Shown here piece after piece: positions 50,094-62,000 of a stretch of DNA of 64,000 bases; within the stretch, counting starts at the first letter, position 1, and each line of letters starts with the position of its first letter. The stretch is from Pelecanus crispus (lineage: Eukaryota; Chordata; Aves; Pelecaniformes; Pelecanidae), in contig NC_134644.1 in NCBI RefSeq assembly GCF_030463565.1, forward strand, positions 101,490,765-101,554,764. The letters are read 5' to 3'. The position numbers and the translations under genes were made by a program. Under the pieces are notes generated by a model that had not been told where the DNA came from, did no database searches, and was given only the letters and a program-made list of their open reading frames with translations.

Positions 50094-53000
50094 CTGACGG
50101 AAGTGGGAATTTCATAATTCTGTCATCAAGAGTCTTTTCATCATTTTCTCTCTCTCAAGTTCACGCCTCAGAGTCTCAGCGCTGTGTAATTAATGCACAA
50201 ACAGCCAATTATGGGAACAACAATAAGTCTCAGATTTCAATTTAAAATAATTAACATTTTCAAAATACCAAAGGAGGGGGAAAAAGGTCAGGCTCAATTC
50301 AGTGAAAAGGCTGATAACTGATGGCTGATTCAAAAACAAGTACCGCCTGATATTTCTGAAGAGCAAACAGAAGCAAGAAAAAGGACATAAAAAGACCCAC
50401 ATGGCAAAACAGTTTATGACTTAAGCTCACCCCCATTAAAGGCTACCGATTTCAAAGGAAGCTGGACTAGGACTCTCAAAATGAAACAGCTACAGTAAAT
50501 GCTATCACAAAAGACTGGCATTACAGCCTTCTGCTCCTCGGCATCTTTGCTATTTGAGATATATTGAGATATTGGGGGCCATCTATATACTCTGCATTTA
50601 CTACAGTCCTACTTTACGTGTACACATCAGGGCATGGGGAGCAGAGCCCGAAGTCCTTGCTCTCACACACCGAATCACTCTGGATCCCGCAGGCTCTGCA
50701 ACACTGGAAATGCCTTGGGCTAGTGATCCGACTTCTTAATACATAGTGTAGGGCAAAAAAAATATTTACTGTGTTGTTCTGATAGTTATGTACCTAAAGC
50801 TTGTAAAGCAGTTTGGAGATTTAAAATGCAGTGCAGAAACCTTGCAGCCCATTCATGGACAAGAAGGGGTGGAATCACCCACTTGTGCTCAAGACATGCT
50901 ATAGAAGCTGAGTTCAGCACTACAGCTTCAGAATTACATTTTCACTCAAATGATACATTTTTAGATGAGTTAGCAATGTTGAGCAAGTGTGCAGGTGCAA
51001 TTAAACCAACATCTGCAAAAAATAACTAACAAATGAAATTGGGAATTGACTATGAAACGAAAAGTAAAAAAAGCTAATTTATTACGATGCCAAAGAAATA
51101 CTTTTCTCTTCAGAATAAGCCTGGGACTTTTTGTGCTCCAGAAGTATTGAGTATATCCACTCCTACATTTGTATTCAGTAAATTATCGGCTTGGGAAATT
51201 CAGCTTTGATAAACTCTAGAATAAGAAGCCAGCATACAAAACCGGTAGGATGGAAGAATAGAAAACTGGAAGTAGGCTGCTTGTGGAAAGATGGGATGGC
51301 TTGTTGTTTCTCTGAGAAACTACAAGAAAGACTACTGTAGCTTGACATTACTGAAACAAAAAAAAAAAGAAAAAGGAACAAGAAAGAAAACCAGTGCCTG
51401 TTTTTCATTTAGAAGAGCAGACATTTCTCAACCTCAGCTTTCCCCCATGGAGATTTAATGTCAAAAAACAAATCACAACAGCAATTATTAAAAGAAAACC
51501 TTTGTGGTTCAGACAAAATGACTTGCCTGAGGAAAATCTGCGCAACCCTTTCTCTCCAGGCCGTTGGCCATAGAAATGGTAGGCTGTTGGCTGCAGCAGT
51601 TAATTAAGGTAGTTTTTTTCTCAGGGCAGATATGAGTTATAGGTATTTATTTACATAACCCTCCTATTCTGAAGTAGGTGACAAGCAGCAATTGGAAATC
51701 TTTTGGTATCAGGTGAAACGGCACTTTATGGTAATTATGATAGAAAAAGAGAAATCAAGCTGATTCCTTTAATGCAGAGAGCATCATAGTATTTCTGTGA
51801 AAGAACCGCACTGTACCTGTCTGCCAGTGAAATTGGTTTATGCGACGTATATATTGTCTGGACCGTTGGAGTTGGTATAGTCTCTGCCAGAGATCTCAGT
51901 ACGGGTGACGGAGTTACCGGCGTTATCTTAGGAGATGACTGCACTGCACAGCATTGTAATTTGCTGTCTGTAAATTCTGCCTACAAAAAAAATGTGTACA
52001 GACACAGAAAGAAAAAAAGAGTAGATTAGCTTCTACTGCTCTTGCTAACTTTCACCATCCAATTCATTGCCAAACACCCAGCAACAACAACTAATAATGA
52101 GAACAAATGGGAGAGGCTGTAGCTATAGTTGCTCAGTGCAACCTCTGTAGATGCTGAAGAGTCACCTCTTTTGATGGCTTTTTCAGAGCTATGCCCTAGG
52201 GACAAGCCTGATGGCCACATGCACTACGAGAGATGAAACTCCACCTACGGGACTGGCAGCTTTTGGGTAAAAAACAATCATTTGGAGAATGCCACTTATC
52301 AGTATTGTGTTTTCCCTAAAAATAACGCAGAACACTGACCATGTGAGATTTCTGGACTATTCTTCAGAAATCCTATAGAATTCGCTGGTGGGTCATCTGA
52401 CTACCCTGTGTTTTGTAACAGCCAGGAGTCCAAGCTTGTAGGAGTCCGGGTTTCAAAGTCTCCATCCCTTTCCCACGTTTGCTAACCGGAACATGCCTCA
52501 AGAGGAATATTCTGCAGTATCTAGTGACAGGTGACGTTAAAGCAATATTGGAAATGCTGGTTTCAAACAAACAGCAAGCAACCATCTCCTGTCTTTCAGG
52601 TGAGGCATGTTAGTGCTGCAGTATTACAGCAAAGACTGGGCCAGCCTATACAACCACAGGGGGAGGATCCCTAAAAATAAAACAGCCCTGTCATGCTTTT
52701 TGGCATGGATTATTTCTCATGTCAAACCACAGTGGCTAGTGCCTGTGGTGCGTGTACGACCCTGACCTGGGAAGAGCACAGAGCAAATGCAGTTTGTCAG
52801 TGCATCAGGACCATTAGGATATGCTCCTGCTGATAGCCGCATTTCTTTCCTGACAACTTTTTCTTCTGAACTTGGTTCAGACTTTGAAGCAGCAAGGAAG
52901 CAAAGTCACCATCATAAGGCAGCATATATTTATCCAGCTATTTGAATAGCAATATTTTTTTTGTCTAAATTATTTTTCAAATTCTGCAAGCCACATAGGA

Positions 53001-56000
53001 TCAATGCTAAACGCAAACTAATCAGTTTAATCAGTGGGACAATTATTTGAGCCCAGAAAAGAATGGCTGTATTATGTTTGCTTGCTTGTTGTAATTTTTT
53101 AACACATCTGTTCATGTTTCAGCTAAAAGCATCTCATATGCTTCAAAACAACCTTTGAAGCAGAAGGAATTCCATTAATTCCACAAAATTAGTCAAATGA
53201 AAAATGTAAAACCAACTAAAGAAACTCTCCCTCCAATCCTGTCCAATTATGTGTGTAAATACAGACTAATACAACCTCTTCAAACTTCTCTGTCATTCAG
53301 CTTTTAAAACTCAGCCTTACAGGCTACAGGGATATCAAATTTGGTGTTCCTCATACAGGATCCCCATCCTCTGAGGACGGCCAGGTCTTACTTCACGGCA
53401 TGAGAAGGAGGAAGCACTCTGTGAACCTGATGTAAATTCTCCCAGCCTTATTGAAATCAGCAGAGCAATGACAAATCACACTTGCTGAAGATGTGCTCTG
53501 AGTCCTAAAGTGTGTTTGCTCTGGATAATGGTTTTACGGTATATATCCAAAGCATCTTTTTTATATATATCCTCTTGCACAGTATGTTTGAGCCAAATAT
53601 TTAACTGGTCTAAACAGATATAATTTAATTAACTTAAGTCTATGTGACTCACACCAACCAGAGAACATGGTTGTCAAGCCTGTCATTTCTCTATGGAAGA
53701 CTCTGAAATTCAGAGGGGTTCCTGGCATGAGCCTTGTTTTTAAACATTCCAGGCAACCAGGTTCTCAAACTTTTCCTCTGAAAATCAACACAATTGTGTA
53801 TACACCCCCAAATTAGAAGCCTTACGCAAAAGGTAAAGCCTTCCAAATGTCACCGTTCATAACTTTTTTCCCCTTAATAACATCTCAGTGTTTTGTTCCA
53901 AGCAAAAAAAAAAAAAAACAAAAAAAAAAGAAAGTGAAGGGGAAGCAAGGAAAAGAAGAAGGAAAAAAAAATGAAACAAGGAAAAAGAGTAACAACTGTT
54001 ACCATCTGGGACTGTGTGTGACCAGAGAATGTTCAGAGTTAGATTTGCCTGCCAGTCCTAGCACCTACCTAGACCCTTCCCTTATAGCTCCCACTTGAGG
54101 TGCAGCTACCCTCAAGCCTTCACAGAGCCCATGCATCAGGATGAACTGAAACGCTGCTGGGGAGAAGCACGTCTCTTTGGGCTGGGACGGAGGACCACAG
54201 AACACCGGACCAAAGTGTAATTAACCTTCCGAATTGTTTTCCCATCTTTATGCAGTCCTCTATGCAGCTGCTGGTTTACCACAGATATTTGTACATAATT
54301 CGCTTAAAGGAACGTATGGTGGATCACACACGACTAGATTTTTATTGTAATGGTGTTTTAAATATTTGTGATCTGGATTCTGCCCTCCACCCTGCCCAGG
54401 GAAATGGGACTCTATGGGGAGAGGAGGGAATTTCAGAAAGATTAATTTGAACATTACTTTGCTGCTTCTCTCCTGACAGAGCATAATAAAAATCTCAACA
54501 TTTGAATTTGCCATGAAACAGCCATCTTCTGCAAGATGGAAATTTCTGTAGGAAAGTATATCAGGGTAGCTTCTGTCTATATTTTGAAGTTCTATCACCC
54601 CAATGATGAAAAAATATTGTATACAGCCCTCCTAAATTTTGCTTTCATCGTAACTCTCATAGGCAGAAAAATAATTTCCTGACAATTGTTACTAATTAGT
54701 GGGAAAGCTATTCTGGGTGTATCTTTTTGCTTATATAAAGTAGTACTATGAAAGACACAACTGCTGTAACTTTAGTCTAGCTTTTACCACAATTATACTA
54801 TCCAGACGTGGCTGACCTAGTGAAAAGTTGCTGTGACATATTCCTTTGTATTTTCGGATACCTTTAATTAGAGCTCAACAGTGGCACTGACACAGCTTGG
54901 GGAGCCTAACTAACTCTAGCTTTAAAATACCTATTCGGAGAAAACCGACATTTAGATCAAATCTCATGATCAGGTTTATTGTGAAAGAAAAGCCTCTTTC
55001 TTTAAATCATTTAAGGGCAGACAGTTACTACTGCACATGGCCCAACAGTGATTGAAGTTACTTCTCTCTGATTATATGTCAGAAATAGATTGCTGCTACC
55101 AATAAAAGTTAAGGTTAAAGCCTGAAATGCTTCATTTTGTGAATGCAATTTAAAAACTATAAGTCAGTTACTGTGGTTTATAATTATAATCAGAGAGTGT
55201 TTCTTATAGATCAGAATCACTTCTCACACTGGAAAGGACAGAAAGGCTTATAATCAGTCCCACGTGACATATTCAGTTACATCAAGTCCTCCAAAAATCT
55301 TTTAAAATGCTTTGAATTGCCGGAGTAGATAATTTTGTCATACGTATTACATAATGCCTCTACCCTTAAGGTAGGACTTAGATTGGACTTATTTTTTAAA
55401 TTGTCAAAATATTGTTTCCTGTTTGTATGTAGTTTACCTTACCAAAAACCCTAAATCCCAGCTTCTGTGAAAGTTTAACAAGAAAAAAGTTCAATACTTC
55501 ATTCAAGTTATTGAGTAAACATTGGAGTTTATACAAGGATACCATTGCAGTCATCAACACACTAACTACAATTCTTCCTTAAAATTCAGATGTAAATTCA
55601 ATGAAAAGCAGGCCCCTTCTCGTGATGGCACAGCAGGCAGTTTCAGGCAGGAGGCCATGCAATTGCTAGACAGAGGACTAAGTCTTCCCACTCCCTTATT
55701 GCTCCTTGGAAAGATGCTATGGAGCTTCACAAGTGGCCCCTACAGTTCTGAACTGAACAACATTTTGGAACTGACTGTGTTAGTGGTGAGCCTTGACCTT
55801 TAACTCTTAGTCCTCTGTCTGGTAAGCAGCAATGTCTGAATGCAGGCAAGTTAATTATTTGTATAATGGGAATATTTGGCTGATTTTCACTCTAATTTCT
55901 ACTTGGAAATTTATCCTTTTTTTTTTTTTTTCAGGACTGCTTAGCTCATAACTGTCTGACACTTAAAAATCAGTTTGAATTGTGTTAAATACACAGTTTT

Positions 56001-59000
56001 TTAGTTGCATGTTCTACTTACAGAAAACTGTGGTACTGTTGTAAAAGGATCGAAAAAAGGATTAGATGTATCGGCAGGGAATGTCTTTATCTTTAAAAAA
56101 GATAAAGAAAAAGATGTTACTTTCAGAGCATAAAAATGCAAAAGAAAAAAAAAGCAGCAAAGCATTGCAACTACAGTGACATATCCAACAAATTAGAGCA
56201 GTTCAGCAGTGCTTGGACCAGACCAAAAAAGACCTCTCCAAAAATGCATACAGAAACCTGATGATGAATAGTCAAAGCATAAATATGAAAACTTGATAGA
56301 TTAATTTTACCATGTAATTAAATCTGTTGTGCAAATACGGGGCTGATTGCATACAATGTACCTTCCAATTCTGTCAACAGCCATTGGATCATTACCTGCT
56401 TCCTTCAGCCAGTACTACATTTTAAAATATGTAATATGAAGCGCAGCAGCAAATTCTGCAGTGCAGGAACTTTGGCTAAAGAACTTGTGCTTTACATATT
56501 TTAGACTTCCAAATTTTCAGTTACACAGTTGCTGCCAAAGACAAACAATCACGTAAGGTGGGATCGAAAGAAAACCATATATAAAAAAAGTATCAGGGAA
56601 AACTGTTTGTTTCAGGCAGCTACAAGGTCCTGTGTCAAGAGGAGGGCTGTGGATGAAGGATGATCTTAGGGGGTTTTTTTGAAAGGCGCCTGGAGATGGA
56701 GAGGTGAGAGACCAACATGTCCATGTGCAGAGAAGCCTGAGAGCTCCCAGGACTCTGTCCATGAGCGTATGGTCACTGGTGTGACCAGGCCCTGCTGGAA
56801 GTCACTTCCGCCCTTAAAATGATTTCAAACATTAACTGAAATTAAAGAAATATTAAAAGCAGCAACAGTCTCTGTCCCACTTCATTGTGAATGCTGTTTC
56901 CCATGATTTTCCTCTCTGGAATGCAGACTTATTCATTCATTCAAAGAGAGGACAATATATCAAATAAAGGTATCAATTTTGAACTGCACGTCATGCTCTC
57001 CATTTAGAAAAATCCATTTTTTTCATTGTAAAGGTGTGTTTTTCACTTTATTATAAAACAGCTTTTTGCATTTGTTTGTTATGCATGTCTTCAAGCATAA
57101 TTCACTAACTACAGCTATACAATAATGAGGAAAGCTACCCCGAGGGCCCTGAGTCCTTGTAGGCCAAAGCAAAACCTGAAATTATGACGTCAAATATAAT
57201 TAAGTAAATGTAGACTGTTTATTTTGTAAAGAAAATAACAGAAACATATTGGCTTATAAGGATGCCAAGGGCAATTAACAGCCATCTGTGGGCCCACTTC
57301 TACAAACATGTGGAATTAATCTTGGCATTAATTGTCAGGCTTCTTACACACACAGAGTACGGATGGCAAAGATACAGTTAAGCATGTAAATACCTTTTTA
57401 ACAGAACAGAGGTGTTTATAAGTCAATTACACAGGTGCAAATGAATAAACAACTGCGCAAGGGAGAAAATCTTTTAAATCACAATTTTCTATGCAAACAT
57501 ATTAAAGAAAATGTCACACTCCTTTTTACAGTCCTATATTCATGTCTGGTAGCAAAGTGTATGTATACTACATTGCTGATTGAACCTACTCATTAGATGG
57601 AAGCAATAGCTCCTTGCAAGTTTGTTATGTTACGTCATACCCAGAGCCAAGTCTGTCAACGCAAAACATGGACAGCTGTAGCATGTCTCACTCTTCTGAG
57701 AGACAGCAAATACCCATGAGCCCAAGCTGTCATTCTCAGGTCATGAAGGGTGTACAATATGATGTTACAGTACAAAATACAAGTGCACTCCATTAAAAAC
57801 ACAATCTTTGAGCCAAAGGCAAACAGGGATGGGAAGTTGGTTGCTCATATGCAGTATGAGGTTGATATGCTACAGCCAAAATCTCTCTGATTTTGCCGGT
57901 TGGTCTCATTAGGGAAATGAAGCACAGTTACTGAATACAGAAGAGAAAAATGACGCAGAATGATATTCAAGAGCCCGCTGGGATTTGGGACCAGAGGCAC
58001 ATAAGAGGAGTCAGCCCTGATTGCATGTTGCGGCACACAGCCACGCAGAATACTCTTGCAAAGTCAGTACTCTGTAATCTGTGGATGTGCCTGCGGCCAG
58101 CCTACGTATCAAACACAGCAAAAAATGGTTAATCTGGCTTAATTATCAGCATGAGTTCCTCTCTCGGGGAGCTATGCTTATTTAATCTCAGGAATAAGAG
58201 AATCTCAACAAATGAAAGGCTCTCTACGTTTTAAATCCACCAATTTCCAGCATTTCAAAGAAACTGAAAACAGAAATTAAGGAACAGAGGGAAAAAAACA
58301 TACTTGTGTTCAATTTAAGTGTGACAAATAGAAATCATCCTGCTCAGCCCTTAGAACTTACTCTTTCTTTCTCTCATCTTTTTTCCTCCTGAGAAGAGGC
58401 CACAGTTACTCAAACGACACAACAGAGTTTATTGGTTTGGCCCGGGGCCTTGGTATGAGCGCTGCTCCCAGCTCCCACAGGCAAAGAAAAGGCAGTGTTG
58501 CTGTTGCCTCCTCAGCACTGGTGAGAGGTTCTTATCCATTCATGGCTTGGCTCTTTTGAGGAGGAAGTAGGTACAATGGCCTCATCCACACAATGGCAGA
58601 AAAATTCCATATATTTGAGAACACTTTTCAGACTGCGGATATGCAGGATGGGGAGACAGTAGCACGGAAAGCATCATTTAAGCAACTGGTTTATGTGAAA
58701 CTGCAATTAGAAATTTGAAAGGTCTTTTCACCCAGGAATATACTTTGGCTTGCCTGTCCTGCATGTCCACCGTGGCCAGCAGTGTGCTGATGACAGCAGC
58801 AGTTGCCAGCATCTGGGAGGAGGAAGAAAACCCTGTGATTCCCACCCCACTACACAAGGAAAGCAGCGCCATGTGTGAGTCTCATCCTGACCCTTGTCTT
58901 GGGGCTGAATTTATTGCATGGAGTCAAAACTCTTGGCGTAGCTCAGAAAGCAAAACAACTCCCTGACCAGAACAGGAGGTGAAGACCTAAATGTTATGCA

Positions 59001-62000
59001 TTCCCCACACAGTGCATAGCCTCTCTCCCTGCCCTAGGAGGAAGACATACCATACCTTTAAGCGCCTCCTGACTCACGTGGCAGAAGCAGTCCCTAAACT
59101 TTTCCTGGGTGCTTTCTTCCCCCTGCTGCAGGAGCATCTGTTGAAAGATGCCACCTGGGAACTGAGAAAGGAAGAAGAGCAGTGCCATCTCCACCACCTA
59201 TAGCAAACTTGCAGTTCCTCCAGCCTCTGGAGACCTTCAGCAGCTTCCAGGCTTCACCTGGGATTGCAGACATGAGGGGAAAAGGGAGAGGGAAGAGGAG
59301 GTGGGCAGCTCTGTGTGCAGGAGAGTCTCGTCAAGCTGAACTGTAGCTGCTCAGACTAGCAAAACACAGTAGCTGCTAGTGTGTGGATTGCCTATAGACA
59401 AGCTGCTGAGGTATTCTGTCTACTTTGGTATAAGACAAAACAAGAGAAATAACAGCTTTGAAGTTTACAACTGAGCACAAAAATTCCCACGGTGGCAGGT
59501 GGAGCAGCAATCATACCCACATTGCAGAGCTGCTCAGATGAGCATGTTCTGGCACAGCCAGGCTCTTCCACAGGAGCAAAAGGGACTAACTGGTGTCACA
59601 GGGGCTACAGAAATATCATGAGCAACAAGATGTTCTGACCTGGGCTCTTGATAACAGCATAGACAGGCTTTTAAGTATAAAACTTGATTTCAAGCACGCC
59701 TGCTCTCTCTGCAGGAGTGAAAACAGTCTTGCAGCCAAAGTCACAACCACAAAACAACCTTTAAAGCAGGTCCCATAAGTAACTGTCACGTCACAGGGGC
59801 ACGGCATGAAAGGGAAGTGAAGGCGTTGTGCGTTCCAGCGGCACCTCGCATGCTGAGGGTTTGTTTCACAACCTCAAATGCCCCTTGCTTGAAAGGTCAG
59901 GGTGCGCTACCACAGCAGAACTACTTTGGACAAGTATCTCCTTGTCTAGAATATTTAGCTTGGCAAGCTGAGAATTTACTAAGCTTAAAAGAAAGTTGAC
60001 TCTTAACAAAAAGAAAGAAAAGCAAGGAGAAAAGAATAATACAAAAATGATCAGCACAGTCTTGGGGGAAGTCCAGCACTTGAGTAATCTTTAAGGAGAA
60101 AAATCTGAAACCCAATCAATGTAACAGTCACATTGATTCTGTGGGAAAATGAGCGAAATTTCATTCCTCTGTGGATAATTTTCCGCTAGTACTCAAAGAT
60201 TCTTGTGGCATTATTAGCTGTCCTTTGGGGTGACATATTTTGGAGGTATCTTGCCAGAACCAGAAAGAATTAACAGCACGAATTTGCCTTGATATTTATA
60301 CTGCAAGGAAGAGCGAAGGAGGGTGAAAGAAGAAAAGGGACAACAGGACAAGAACCTTCCCCTTTTCTTTGCATTTGTGCAAAGAGTTCTTCTGGACAGA
60401 ATTTAAAATCTCAATAAAAACAGTTGTACTTTCCTGAAACACCCTTTAGATGGATTAGGAAAAAAAAACCTGTAACACTCTCATAAAAGCAAATGGAAGT
60501 GGAGGGAGGCAAAGAAAGAGTATTCCCACCTGAAATGAAAACAGCAGGAGACTTCTGGAAAATGAGTCAGCAGTTGGAATGTGTTAATTGATATAATATT
60601 AGCTATTTTTGGTATTTCTATCAGAGGGGAATACTACAAATGTCCTTGCTGTGACAAAAAAAGTACCACTTTTGGGAGAAATGGGCTTAATTTGGGTACG
60701 TTCTCTTACATTTAGGGTAGTCAGTATATTCACTGCTCTGCCACAACTTACTTTCCTTCTACAAAGGTCCGGTAACATTTTCTGCTGTTGATACTTTGCT
60801 TTGTTCCCATCCCCTGCACCTTGACTGGAGGCCTTTATAACATGCTGGAGAAAATGTGCGATCTCAGTGGGTTTGCACTGTCACTTTGTATACTGGCCAG
60901 ATGGAAGACAAACTTTAGGCCAAGCACTTCACTAGATTCCTGTGCATCGCCGCAGAAGCAGGGCTGCTAACACCTGAAGTGGTGTCATAAACATGGCTCT
61001 CAGTATACACATGTAGTCAGAGGAATATTCGTGGTGCTTTATTTCAAAATACATGCTATAAGTTGAATACTATCACATTCATACAGCACAGAGACTTGTT
61101 TCTACTTATCAAATTAGAAAATATCAGCAGCCAAAACTACTGGAGTACATTGCGTTAGCATTTCCTAGTCCTGATGTGTGACATGACTTTAGAAACACCA
61201 GTTAACCATTAGACCTGGTTTCCAAAACCAGTGATATGATTCTGGACTCTGCAATAAAGCTCCTTGTCTGCTGTCACACCATTTCAGTGGCTGAAATGAA
61301 TAATGAGGTGGAAAATGTAAAACCAAAGAGTTTCTGGCCTTTTTCACCATGCAATACCCCCATGGCCAAACAAATTCTTTTGAGTGGGAGTGGGAGTAGT
61401 TTCTGGCTCCAATGATTGATCACTCAAGTAATGTCAACCCCAGTTCACTCCTTTTGTGTGCAGCAACGAAACTGGTGTCATAGGTAGGCAGGGGCAATCA
61501 CTGCCTGGATGCACAGGGCAAAAATCAGACCAAACTAGTGCAGTCCAGTAAACTTGTAACAGGACAGAGACGTAAATCAGCAATACCATTGGCTAATCAG
61601 TCTTGGAAAAGGCTGTGTGAACTAAATGCCTCGATGAACCACACTTGGTGTGAATCCCACACACATTGTGTCACGGGACACCTTCTTTTCATAGGATGCA
61701 GGATTTTTTCCACTTGTTGAAATGATATTCAGGTGTCAGTGTCAGCAGACAGATTTCATTCACACATTATAGAGGGGCAGTTTTGCAGAAATGTACCAGT
61801 GAAAACACCCTAAGGCACCGAATGTGAAGTTTCTGAAGAAGATGGGTTTCTGTGCAAGCCACCAAGCCAAGGAACCACTATGTGTTGAGAACCTCCCTGC
61901 CTACTGTCACTCCCTCTGGGGAGATAACACTATGAATTCTTCCTCCTAGCTCCATCTGGTCTTTGGGTCTCCCTTGCTCATCTTGCAAATAACTGGTGGA

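Larger units (their letters stand above)
51981..56021 (-). other. EPB41L4B: EPB41L4B putative intron
   Basis: Contains the possible alternative exon at 52026-52223, a long A-rich tract at 53904-53990 and a T17 run at 55917-55933. Otherwise unique AT-rich DNA. Confidence 0.5.

Noticed and set aside
55917-55960. Perfect-looking plus-strand splice acceptor (T17 then CAG)
   Set aside because: The following sequence has early stops in plus-strand frames and no donor; it is a homopolymer coincidence.
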